Of a DNA stretch of 63,459 nucleotides, positions 8,324 through 16,001 are shown one piece after another. The position numbers and the translations under genes are program-made. Position 1 is the stretch's first letter; the number at the start of each line of letters is the position of its first letter. The notes beneath the pieces are model-generated. The model searched no databases, was not told where the DNA came from, and saw only the letters and a list, made by a program, of their open reading frames with translations. This stretch comes from UBA1181 sp963626555. GTDB lineage: Bacteria; Bacteroidota; Bacteroidia; Bacteroidales; Paludibacteraceae. The DNA lies in the NCBI GenBank assembly GCA_963626555.1, contig CAVFXQ010000010.1, positions 1 through 63,459 of the forward strand. Direction: 5' to 3'.

Positions 8324-8917
8324 TTATTTACTGATTTTCTTTTTTTCTTCTTCAATCTCTATTTTTATTTGATTTGCTTTCTCGTAGTTCTCGTTTTGAA
8401 TGGCTTCTTGCAAATCTTTCTCCATAAGCGCTATTCGTAGTTTGTTTGAATCGATGGAGATGAGCTGCTTGTTTGCTACCGATAGCGTAGAATCTATTAG
8501 AGATTTTGTCATCTCGCTACCTTTATACATTACTTCTTGTGTAGCATATATCGGTGCATTACTGAGAATGGCCAATGCAATTCCTTCAGTTGCTTTTACA
8601 TCTATACTTTCGGTTTCAGAGTTCTCCTCTTTGTTGAAAAACAATTTTGCTTTATAGATATTTTCGTCCAAGCTAATAATATTTACCTCTTTTACTTTAT
8701 ATTCTTGTTGTTTCAGAAAGTCTGCAAATACTTCGTAGATTGATGGGGTCGGTAGTCGTTTCCCGAAGAGGTAGGCGGCGATGTGTGCCACCTCGTGCTT
8801 GCCAGTCGTTATTCCAAATTTTTCTTTTTCTTCCAAATCAGATAAAACAATCAAAAAACTGTCTTTAGAGGCATCTACGGTAATCATACTCAGTACTCTT
8901 ACTTGAATTTTCTCCAT
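8324..8917 (-). CDS. Divergent bifunctional nuclease (DUF151) protein with C-terminal UVR motif
   Basis: The 197 residues fit the two-part plan of Bacteroidota BFN proteins. Residues 1-130 match the DUF151/bifunctional nuclease fold in pattern (ISLDENIYKAKLFF, then IDVKATEGIALAILSNAPIY in place of the usual IDSRTSDAIALAVRFNCPIY). Residues about 160-195 (LQEAIQNENYEKANQIKIEI) match the UVR motif found at the end of UvrB and in UvrC. Family members are reported to cleave DNA and RNA. Here the R-T-S-D core is changed to K-A-T-E, so activity is uncertain. It is first in a two-gene minus-strand unit with the unrecognised 543-residue protein, 6 bases apart, and is divergent from miaA. Confidence 0.65.
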   Translation of the reverse strand: MEKIQVRVLSMITVDASKDSFLIVLSDLEEKEKFGITTGKHEVAHIAAYLFGKRLPTPSIYEVFADFLKQQEYKVKEVNIISLDENIYKAKLFFNKEENSETESIDVKATEGIALAILSNAPIYATQEVMYKGSEMTKSLIDSTLSVANKQLISIDSNKLRIALMEKDLQEAIQNENYEKANQIKIEIEEEKKKISK

Positions 8918-9090
8918 AAAAAATAAATTGTTTGATGTGAAACAAAACTTTTGATGAGAGCTTTTTTTTAGAAACGTAGCTGTAGTTGTATCGTATTACA
9001 TTCCACATAGCGAATATAGGTTGTTTTTGTGAGAAAAAAGAACATATAAGAAATTTTTCGTACTTTCGCATTTCAAGTTAATAAGTTTAA

Positions 9091-9984
9091 GTGCAGAAAA
9101 AACTAATCGTAATAGAGGGACCGACAGCAGTTGGAAAAACGGAGTATAGCCTTCGTGTGGCTGAAGAGTTGCATACAGAGATTATCTCGTGCGACTCTCG
9201 TCAGATGTTTCGAGAAATGAAAATCGGTACGGCAGCTCCAAAGGCTGATGAGCTGGCTCGTGTGCCACACCATTTCGTTGGCAATCTCTCGATTCATGAC
9301 TATTACAGTTGTGGCAAATTTGAGATAGATGCACTGAAAAAGATAGAACAACTTTTTCAAACACATGACTTTGTGGTGATGACGGGCGGTTCTATGCTCT
9401 ACATAGATGCGGTTTGCAAGGGTATTGACGAAGTGCCGAATATAGATGAGGATTTGCGTGCTTCTCTTTGGAAACGTTTTGAAAATGAAGGTCTTGACAC
9501 GCTATGTAATGAGTTGAGGCAACTTGATCCTGAATACGCTCAGATAGTGGATTTGAAAAATGGGAAACGTATTATTCATGCTTTAGAGATATGTTTACAA
9601 ACAGGAAAGACTTATACGGAGATTCGCAAAAACGAAAAGAAGACTCGTCCGTTTGACATAGAAAAAATCGGGATTTTTCGTCCACGTGTGGAACTGAACG
9701 AACGCATCAATAATAGGGTGAATATTATGATGGAACAGGGATTGTTGGAGGAAGTGAAAAATCTTTATCCTTACAAATCTCTCAACTCTCTTAATACAGT
9801 GGGTTACAGAGAGTTATTTGATTATATAGATGGTATTTATACCTTAGAAGAGGCCGTTGAAAAAATAAAAACGAACACTCGTCGTTATGCTAAAAAGCAG
9901 ATGACGTGGTTCAAAAAAGACGAAGAAATCGTATGGATTGCTCCAGATACTTTTCAACCTATAGAAGGTGAGGTGTGCTATTGA
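9091..9984 (+). CDS. miaA: tRNA dimethylallyltransferase MiaA
   Basis: MiaA transfers a dimethylallyl group from DMAPP to A37 of tRNAs that read UNN codons, the first step of the ms2i6A37 modification finished by MiaB (also in this window, 28324). The 297-residue length is normal. Motifs are the P-loop GPTAVGKT at about 9-16 and DSRQ near 35, followed by the usual MKIGTAAP-type segment and a conserved TGGSMLY. The start is GTG at 9091; no ATG lies nearby upstream. A TACTTTCG box at 9061-9068 is a possible -7 element with one mismatch and no well-spaced TTG. The gene is monocistronic; an ABC-F gene with its own promoter follows. Confidence 0.95.
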   Translation: MQKKLIVIEGPTAVGKTEYSLRVAEELHTEIISCDSRQMFREMKIGTAAPKADELARVPHHFVGNLSIHDYYSCGKFEIDALKKIEQLFQTHDFVVMTGGSMLYIDAVCKGIDEVPNIDEDLRASLWKRFENEGLDTLCNELRQLDPEYAQIVDLKNGKRIIHALEICLQTGKTYTEIRKNEKKTRPFDIEKIGIFRPRVELNERINNRVNIMMEQGLLEEVKNLYPYKSLNSLNTVGYRELFDYIDGIYTLEEAVEKIKTNTRRYAKKQMTWFKKDEEIVWIAPDTFQPIEGEVCY

Positions 9985-9991
9985 GTTTTTT

Positions 9992-10022
9992 TTGTCTCAT
10001 TTCTTATTTCTTCGTACCTTTG
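9992..10022 (+). promoter_or_regulatory. Promoter of the ABC-F gene
   Basis: TTG (9992-9994), a 20-base spacer and TACCTTTG (10015-10022) match the Bacteroidota consensus exactly. The start site should fall near 10029, giving a leader of about 35 bases. Confidence 0.75.
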
Positions 10023-10062
10023 TGGTAATTTTCTTAAGAAATAAAATTGTTCAAATTAAAAT

Positions 10063-11679
10063 ATGATTACAGCTTCAGACATTGTAGTGCAGTTCGGAAA
10101 GAGGATTCTTTTCCAAGATGTAAACCTTAAATTCACTGGTGGAAATTGCTATGGTATTATCGGTGCGAATGGTGCTGGAAAATCCACTTTTTTGAAAGTT
10201 ATCAGTGGCGACCTTACTCCAACGAAGGGAAGCATAACGATTGCTCCAGGTGAGCGTTTGTCTGTTCTTCGTCAGGATCACTTCCAATTTGATGAAGTGT
10301 CTGTCCTTGAGACGGTGCTTCGTGGACACCAACCTCTTTGGGAGGTGATGCAAGAAAAAGATGCTCTCTACGCTAAAGCCGATTTTACGGATGCTGATGG
10401 TATTCGTGCCTCTGAATTGGAAGAAAAATTTGCTGAAATGGATGGCTGGAACGCTGAGAGTGATGCTGCGGCTCTTTTGAGTGGATTAGGCATTAAAGAG
10501 GATCTGCACTATAAATTGATGAAGGAACTGAGTGGAAAGGAAAAAGTGCGTGTGCTTTTGGCACAAGCCTTGTTTGGTAAGCCAGACAACTTGCTTCTTG
10601 ATGAGCCTACTAACGACCTCGACCTTGAGACGGTTTCTTGGCTTGAAAACTATCTTTCTAACTTTGAGAATACTGTGTTAGTCGTTTCTCACGACCGCCA
10701 CTTCCTTGATTCTGTTTGTACGCACACTGTCGACATTGATTATGGAAAGATTTCAATGTTCGCTGGTAACTATAGTTTCTGGTATGAGTCAAGTCAGTTG
10801 GCTCTTCGTCAGCAAGCTCAACAAAATAAGAAGGCAGAGGAGAAGAAGAAGGAGTTGATGGAGTTTATCCAACGATTCAGTGCCAATGTGGCTAAGTCTA
10901 AACAGACCACAAGTCGTAAGAAAATGTTGGAAAAACTAAATATAGAGGAGATCCAACCTTCAACGAGAAAATACCCCGGTATCATCTTCACGCCTGATCG
11001 TGAGCCGGGAAATCAAATTTTGGAGGTGAACGATTTGTCTTACACAACGCCAGAGGGTGATTTGCTTTTCAGAAATGCTTCTTTTAATATAGAGAAAGAC
11101 GACAAAGTGGTGTTCCTCTCTCACGACCCTCGTGCGATGACTGCGTTCTTTGAGATTATCAATGAAAATATTAAGGCTACGTCGGGAACATATAAGTGGG
11201 GGGTAACCATTACTTCTGCTTATTTGCCAGTTGACAATTCTAAATTTTTCAACACAGATTTGAAATTGGTTGATTGGCTGGCGCAGTATTCTCCAGACAC
11301 TAATGAATCTTTTGTTCGTGGATATTTGGGTCGTATGCTCTTTTCTGGCGAGGAAATTTACAAGAAGGCAAGTGTCCTTTCTGGAGGTGAGAAAATGCGT
11401 TGTATGATTTCAAGAATGATGCTCAAGAACGCTAACTGCTTGGTACTTGACTCTCCAACCAACCACTTGGATTTGGAGTCCATTCAGGCATTCAACAATA
11501 CTCTGAAGACTTTCAAGGGTGTTGTCTTGATGACTTCTCATGACCATGAATTTATCCAAACCGTTTGTAATCGTATTATAGAGTTGACTCCCAATGGAAT
11601 CATAGACAAACGTATGGACTATGATGACTATATTTCAAGCGACGAAATCGCTGCTTTAAAGGCTAAACTTTACGTTTAG
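10063..11679 (+). CDS. ABC-F family ATPase with a decayed second nucleotide site
   Basis: A 538-residue soluble protein of two ABC domains without membrane segments. ABC-F proteins bind the ribosome E site and act in translation or antibiotic protection. Domain 1 has Walker A GANGAGKST (34-42), a signature written LSGKE (156-160) instead of LSGGE, and Walker B with LLDEPTNDLD (178-187). A charged linker follows at about 245-300. Domain 2 is degenerate: SHDPRAMTA stands where Walker A should be (about 353-361), while LSGGE is intact (439-443). Its Walker B reads LVLDSPTNHLD (460-470), with serine replacing the catalytic glutamate. Overall form resembles the YbiT-type subgroup. ATP hydrolysis at one of the two composite sites is probably lost. 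The gene has its own promoter and a terminator. Confidence 0.9.
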   Translation: MITASDIVVQFGKRILFQDVNLKFTGGNCYGIIGANGAGKSTFLKVISGDLTPTKGSITIAPGERLSVLRQDHFQFDEVSVLETVLRGHQPLWEVMQEKDALYAKADFTDADGIRASELEEKFAEMDGWNAESDAAALLSGLGIKEDLHYKLMKELSGKEKVRVLLAQALFGKPDNLLLDEPTNDLDLETVSWLENYLSNFENTVLVVSHDRHFLDSVCTHTVDIDYGKISMFAGNYSFWYESSQLALRQQAQQNKKAEEKKKELMEFIQRFSANVAKSKQTTSRKKMLEKLNIEEIQPSTRKYPGIIFTPDREPGNQILEVNDLSYTTPEGDLLFRNASFNIEKDDKVVFLSHDPRAMTAFFEIINENIKATSGTYKWGVTITSAYLPVDNSKFFNTDLKLVDWLAQYSPDTNESFVRGYLGRMLFSGEEIYKKASVLSGGEKMRCMISRMMLKNANCLVLDSPTNHLDLESIQAFNNTLKTFKGVVLMTSHDHEFIQTVCNRIIELTPNGIIDKRMDYDDYISSDEIAALKAKLYV

Positions 11680-11707
11680 ATAGTGTATTCATATCTTTTA
11701 AATATAT

Positions 11708-11741
11708 CTCAAGCTGGCGAGGTTTTTCTCTCCAGTTTGAG
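11708..11741 (+). terminator. Terminator after the ABC-F gene
   Basis: A 10-bp stem with one G-T pair (11708-11717 with 11732-11741) is followed by a T-rich tract, 28 bases after the stop codon. Confidence 0.7.
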
Positions 11742-11768
11742 ATTTTTCTTTAAATAAAGAATTAATAT

Positions 11769-12869
11769 ATGAAAGAATTAGTTAAGTTTTTTGCTATTTC
11801 TGCCTCTCTTTTGTCTATGATGAGTTGTGGAGAGCAGTCTAATCGTTTTAAGTCTGTTAAGACAGAAACTGCTGTTGAGGCTGAGATTATCCGCATGGAT
11901 AAAGATATTTATGAGTTGGACGGATGTATTGCTAAGCCTGCGAAATTGGGAGATTATGATTTGATGACAGCAGATATTCCAGACGCTGATTCTATCTGTC
12001 TTGATGAGAAATTGGTGGTGTTACAGGAGAAGTATCAGGACAAGTTTTTTCTCTATCTTCACCAGTTGGGTGCGATGACTGGCGTAATGTCTATTCGTCC
12101 TGCCACGTTGTTTTATCTTTTCCTCTCTCATCCTGCCTATCATGATCTGTTTACTGATTGCGAAAAAGAGTATGAGAATGTAGACGATTTGCAACAAGAA
12201 TTTTCAAAAGCATTCTCTCGAACAAAGTCTTTGATTTCAGATTTTAATGTGCCAAAGGTATGCACTTATTTCTCTGGTTTTGCAGAATACATTGCGGCGG
12301 ATTCTTCAACAGTTTATGTCTCTTTAGAGTATTTCTTAGGTGCAGATTATAAGAATTATCAATATGTACCGGGAATATATGAATATATGATACCAAATTT
12401 AAAGAGGGAAAAATTGGTTCCTGATGCGCTTTATCATTGGTTGTGTTCTGAGTATCAACTTCAGAAAGAGGCTGGTAATTTGTTGGATAACATGATTCAT
12501 TATGGTAAGATCCTTTATGTGTTGGAGGCTGTTTTACCAGAAACAAGTATGAAAACTATTATAGGATATAGTCAGGATCAATGGGAGTGGTGTGAGAACA
12601 ACGAGGCGCAGATGTGGAATTATCTCCGCCAATATAATCAACTATTCTCCACGGACAGCAAAGTAATTTCAGATTATTTATTTCCGGCGAATTGTACGAA
12701 ATATTTCTCTACGGAGGAGAATCAAGCTCCTGCTCAAGCGACATTATGGTTAGGTTGGCGAATTGTTTCGCAGTTTATGAAAGAAAACAAAGAAGTGTCG
12801 CTCAATGATTTGTTGACGGGTAACCAAGATGCGCAGGAGATTCTACAACTTTCTAACTACCGTCCGTAA
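11769..12869 (+). CDS. GldB-like lipoprotein
   Basis: A 366-residue protein starts with a lipoprotein signal peptide ending in SMMSC (Cys about residue 20). The body resembles GldB, an envelope lipoprotein required for gliding motility and type IX secretion in Flavobacterium. Similar segments include the central helical part, IAADSSTVYVSLEYFLG near 178-194, and a following YIPN/MIPNLKRE-type stretch. Homologues are widespread in Bacteroidales that do not glide, so a general envelope role is likelier than motility. No other gld gene lies nearby. It stands alone between two terminators. Confidence 0.7.
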   Translation: MKELVKFFAISASLLSMMSCGEQSNRFKSVKTETAVEAEIIRMDKDIYELDGCIAKPAKLGDYDLMTADIPDADSICLDEKLVVLQEKYQDKFFLYLHQLGAMTGVMSIRPATLFYLFLSHPAYHDLFTDCEKEYENVDDLQQEFSKAFSRTKSLISDFNVPKVCTYFSGFAEYIAADSSTVYVSLEYFLGADYKNYQYVPGIYEYMIPNLKREKLVPDALYHWLCSEYQLQKEAGNLLDNMIHYGKILYVLEAVLPETSMKTIIGYSQDQWEWCENNEAQMWNYLRQYNQLFSTDSKVISDYLFPANCTKYFSTEENQAPAQATLWLGWRIVSQFMKENKEVSLNDLLTGNQDAQEILQLSNYRP

Positions 12870-12891
12870 GTGAACAATGTTACTGAACAAC

Positions 12892-12930
12892 AAAAGAGAG
12901 CAGTCAATATCTCAATGACTGCTCTCTTTT
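12892..12930. terminator. Bidirectional terminator
   Basis: A perfect 15-bp stem (12892-12906 with 12916-12930) with a 9-base loop lies between the convergent GldB-like gene and the DUF3276 gene. Confidence 0.85.
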
Positions 12931-12954
12931 ATTGTTAGACGACTGATTGGCTTA

Positions 12955-13317
12955 TCAGCCGAAATCAATTTCAAATCGGTTAGAGGACTCATCTCCGCCA
13001 TTTTCTTCCTTAGAAGAGTTGTCAGCCTCTTCGTTGTAGATAAAGTTCATCACCTCGTCGATACCATTGCGAAACTTCTCGAAATCCTCTTGGTATAAGA
13101 AAATTTTATGTTTCTCAAAAGACACCGGGGAAGTCTCATCTCCCGCAAATTTCTTCTTACTCTCTGTAATGGCCAAGAACAACTCATTCTTGCGATTACG
13201 TTTCACATCTAAATAATAGATGCGCTTCCCAGCTTTTAAAGCCTTCGAATAAACAATCTCCTGATCTCGCTTATCCGTCTCCATTAAGTTCTTTCCTTCT
13301 TCCATACTCATTTCCAT
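12955..13317 (-). CDS. PUR-alpha-like nucleic-acid-binding protein (DUF3276)
   Basis: The 120-residue protein carries one PUR-type repeat (AGKRIYYLDVKRNRKNELFL at about 30-49, then a helix with FEKHKIFLYQEDFEKFRNGI). Bacterial proteins of this kind dimerise to form the fold that binds purine-rich single-stranded DNA or RNA in eukaryotic Pur-alpha. They are close to universal in Bacteroidota. The C-terminal 25 residues are acidic and probably disordered. ATG 13317 is used; a second in-frame ATG lies three codons later. It is convergent with the GldB-like gene. Confidence 0.85.
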   Translation of the reverse strand: MEMSMEEGKNLMETDKRDQEIVYSKALKAGKRIYYLDVKRNRKNELFLAITESKKKFAGDETSPVSFEKHKIFLYQEDFEKFRNGIDEVMNFIYNEEADNSSKEENGGDESSNRFEIDFG

Positions 13318-13477
13318 TTAATTTGTTCATACACAACCACCTTTTCTCTCCACGGCAAAGCCAAATAAACTTGTCTCTGTTCGTTTCGTTTAACGAAAAG
13401 GTTCTATATTCCAAAACGAAATCGGTTACAATGTATTTTATTTTTTTGTATTTGCAAAGTTTCAACGAAAAAAATAA

Positions 13478-13507
13478 GAGGGAATGATAAAAAATCATCA
13501 TTCCCTC
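13478..13507 (-). terminator. Terminator of the rplU-rpmA operon
   Basis: A perfect 11-bp stem (13507-13497 with 13488-13478), 8-base loop, followed on the minus strand by a T run, lies 24 bases after the rpmA stop. Confidence 0.8.
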
Positions 13508-13530
13508 CTTATAAGTTTTTTAATCGTTGA

Positions 13531-13797
13531 TTAGTTCTCTGCTGCGATAGGCTCTACAGAAACAAAAGAACGACTGTTCTGCTTCTTCTTGAATACTACT
13601 ACACCATCAATTAATGCGAACAAAGTGTGGTCTTTACCCATACCTACGTTCTCACCTGGGTGGTGAACAGTACCACGTTGGCGAACTAAAATATTTCCTG
13701 CTTTAGCAAATTGTCCGCCGAAAATCTTAACACCGAGTCGCTTACTTGCTGACTCACGACCGTTCTTGGAACTACCAACCGCTTTTTTGTGTGCCAT
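13531..13797 (-). CDS. rpmA: 50S ribosomal protein L27
   Basis: The 88-residue protein begins MAHKKAVGSSKNGRESASKR and continues with the GVKIFGGQ and ILVRQRGT segments that define L27. Its N-terminal tail reaches the peptidyl-transferase centre. The N-terminus has no cleavable extension of the kind seen in Firmicutes. It follows rplU by 20 bases, the conserved order in bacteria, and ends at a strong terminator. Confidence 0.97.
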   Translation of the reverse strand: MAHKKAVGSSKNGRESASKRLGVKIFGGQFAKAGNILVRQRGTVHHPGENVGMGKDHTLFALIDGVVVFKKKQNSRSFVSVEPIAAEN

Positions 13798-13817
13798 TTC
13801 TTCTTAGTTTTTAAGGA

Positions 13818-14129
13818 TTAAGCGACTACGTTTTTAATTTTTAACTCTGTGAAGCATTGACGATGACCGTTCAATTTACGGTATCCCTTTCTTCTCTTCT
13901 TGTGGAATACGAGAACTTTGTCTCCTTTAACGTGAGAAATAACTTCTGCTGTTACCTTTGCACCTGCGATAGTTGGAGCACCAACGGTAACATTTCCGTC
14001 ATTGTCTACTAACAATACTTTGTCAAACTCTACGTCAGAACCACGTTCTGCATCCAAACGATGAACATACACTTTCTGGTCTTTCTCAACCTTGAATTGC
14101 TGTCCAGCGATTTCTACAATAGCATACAT
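13818..14129 (-). CDS. rplU: 50S ribosomal protein L21
   Basis: The 103-residue protein begins MYAIVEIAGQQFKVEKDQ and ends with the FHKKRRKGYRKLNGHRQ segment typical of L21, which binds 23S rRNA. It is the first gene of the rplU-rpmA operon. Its leader (14130 to about 14210) can form a short hairpin in which GTGGC pairs with GCCAC, a possible autoregulatory structure. Confidence 0.97.
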   Translation of the reverse strand: MYAIVEIAGQQFKVEKDQKVYVHRLDAERGSDVEFDKVLLVDNDGNVTVGAPTIAGAKVTAEVISHVKGDKVLVFHKKRRKGYRKLNGHRQCFTELKIKNVVA

Positions 14130-14223
14130 GCTTTTTACTATTTTTAAGTTATTTCCGGTGGCGGACTTCTAAAACATGAAATCTCTTTTTTCTGCCACGA
14201 AGGATAAATCGGGTGCAAATTTA
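14130..14223 (-). promoter_or_regulatory. Promoter -7 box and leader of rplU-rpmA
   Basis: TAAATTTG (14223-14216) is an exact -7 box on the minus strand, but there is no TTG at the usual distance. The transcript would begin near 14210 and have a leader of about 80 bases. In it GTGGC and GCCAC can pair across a loop of roughly 30 bases. Leader regulation by L21 or another ligand is only a possibility. Confidence 0.4.
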
Positions 14224-14306
14224 GATATATTTCCCTATATAATGAAATGAAAACCTTGAAAATATAAGAAAAAGTTTCTTCTTTAAATTTGTTAATAATC
14301 AAGTGA

Positions 14307-14789
14307 TTATGCTCTGTGCTTTCCTGTGTAGTCTTTACATCGTATTGAAAAAACACAAGTGCGTGCCATTATTTCCTTCGGAAAGTGGTAGATTTCTTTT
14401 GTTCGACCTACATGCTGCATAAGGGTATTGAGTGCGTGCGTTTTCTCTTCAAAATCATCAATAAAGTGAACTATGCCGCTACCCATCACGCTATCGTATC
14501 GAAATCCTGCCATGCAGGGTTTCTCTGTTGTGCCAGGCACAAACTCGTGTCCGCAGTCCATCTCAAAGTAGACATTGGGATTTTGCTTCAATAAGTCAAT
14601 CTTCTTTCCTTCTACTGCACTGTGAATGTAAAGAATTAAATCATCATCAACTCTCTCATAACCAAAATTTAGGGCAACTGCGTATGGAAGGTGGTTGTTG
14701 TCGACCATTGCTAAATGAAGGACATCGCAGCGGTCTACGATTTTGAAAATTTCATCAATGTCGTTTACTTGTCGGTCTGTTCGTCTCAT
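14307..14789 (-). CDS. Pyridoxamine 5'-phosphate oxidase-related (NimA-like) flavoprotein
   Basis: The 160-residue protein has the split-barrel FMN-binding plan of the PNPOx-like/NimA family: an N-terminal helix, LHLAMVDNNHLPYAVALNFGY near 24-44, then LYIHSAVEGKKIDLL near 53-67, and a conserved glycine-rich G-S-G-I-V strand. Members bind FMN; some reduce nitro groups (Nim proteins in Bacteroides), and others have unknown substrates. Resistance to nitroimidazoles should not be assumed. It starts 17 bases after the phosphoesterase gene and is probably in the same operon. Confidence 0.8.
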   Translation of the reverse strand: MRRTDRQVNDIDEIFKIVDRCDVLHLAMVDNNHLPYAVALNFGYERVDDDLILYIHSAVEGKKIDLLKQNPNVYFEMDCGHEFVPGTTEKPCMAGFRYDSVMGSGIVHFIDDFEEKTHALNTLMQHVGRTKEIYHFPKEIMARTCVFSIRCKDYTGKHRA

Positions 14790-14806
14790 GTTGTTTTAGG
14801 TAAAGG

Positions 14807-15988
14807 TTATTGTTTCTTTTCTAAGGTAATTAGCGAGTATTGGGGATTGAGACCTAATCTGACGGGCATAGCCACGCATCCGATGCCTCTGGAAACGATG
14901 ATGTAGTTTCCGTTTCGTTCGTATTGTCCGTCGTATTGCTCAAAACCGTATTCAGCGGGCGACCATTCCCAATTTCCTATTTTGATGCCCATCTGTGCGG
15001 CGTGGGTGTGTCCTGAAAGTGTGAGGTCTATGTTGCGAGCATCGCAGATGCTGTCTTTCCAGAATGTGGGGTCGTGGGTTAACATTATTTTGCAGGCGAT
15101 GTCTTTCGTTCCCTTCATTGCTTTTTCAATCTTGCAGAAGTTGGTTTCTGGCTTCTTTCCCCAGTTCTGTGTGCCGATGATTACGAGTGAATCGTTTCCT
15201 CTGTGTAGCACGACAGATTCATCTAATAAAAGCTTAAACCCGAAATCTCTTATTTTCTGACGGATTGCCATGCTGTTCATCTCCTTTAAGTCTTCGCTTT
15301 CCCAATCTTGGAAATAGGTACTGTAGTCGTGGTTGCCTAAAATAGCCAATTTTGGTATGTCTGGATTTAGCTGTCGGAAGACGTGTGTCCAATTGTTACA
15401 CTCGGTGGCAAAGGTGTTCACTAAATCCCCCGTAAAGACAATCAAGTCTGGTTTTTGGGCATTGATAGAATCCATCAGAGGCAAGAGTTTTTCTTGCGAA
15501 AAGGCAAAAGTACCTAAATGAGCATCGCTGATTTGTACTATTTTATAGCCATCAAAGGCATAAGGTAAGTTCTTCATTGGAACATTATAAACTCCTTTTT
15601 CAAAGTTGAAACGAGTGAAGAACATGCCGTGAAGAATGGTGAGCGCACAGATGGCTGCTAAAACATATCCCGTATTTTGGATTTTTCTCCATCTCTTTTT
15701 TGTCAGAAAGAAAATGAGGTCGCATGTGCAGAAGGCCAGTTTAGGAATGTAAACTAAGCCCAATACGGCGACGAACATAATCAGTCTGAAGTTGGTTTCA
15801 GGAGAAAATACATAATTGATATTTGTCAGAATAGTCAGCGAGACGATGATAAAATACGCTGATATGACCCAATGGAGAATGCTGGTTGACTTTGTTACCC
15901 AATGCTTCATAAACCTGCGGTAGAGGTAGTAGTCGGGTAGCAAAACCAGCAAAATCAAGAATATCAGAAATACGGTGTAAACGTGCAT
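14807..15988 (-). CDS. Membrane-anchored metallophosphoesterase
   Basis: From ATG 15988 the protein has 393 residues: about four or five N-terminal transmembrane helices and then a calcineurin-like phosphoesterase domain. All metal-binding blocks are visible: QISDAHLG, FTGDLVN, LGNHDY, LTHDP and SGHTHAAQMG. The domain layout is like YaeI/UDP-diacylglucosamine-type phosphoesterases; the substrate is unknown. A longer frame from ATG 16033 would overlap the rlmD end by 32 bases and put an odd leader before the first membrane helix, so 15988 is preferred. It is the middle gene of an rlmD-phosphoesterase-flavoprotein unit. Confidence 0.88.
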   Translation of the reverse strand: MHVYTVFLIFLILLVLLPDYYLYRRFMKHWVTKSTSILHWVISAYFIIVSLTILTNINYVFSPETNFRLIMFVAVLGLVYIPKLAFCTCDLIFFLTKKRWRKIQNTGYVLAAICALTILHGMFFTRFNFEKGVYNVPMKNLPYAFDGYKIVQISDAHLGTFAFSQEKLLPLMDSINAQKPDLIVFTGDLVNTFATECNNWTHVFRQLNPDIPKLAILGNHDYSTYFQDWESEDLKEMNSMAIRQKIRDFGFKLLLDESVVLHRGNDSLVIIGTQNWGKKPETNFCKIEKAMKGTKDIACKIMLTHDPTFWKDSICDARNIDLTLSGHTHAAQMGIKIGNWEWSPAEYGFEQYDGQYERNGNYIIVSRGIGCVAMPVRLGLNPQYSLITLEKKQ

Positions 15989-16001
15989 TGTCGAAATTGT
16001 G

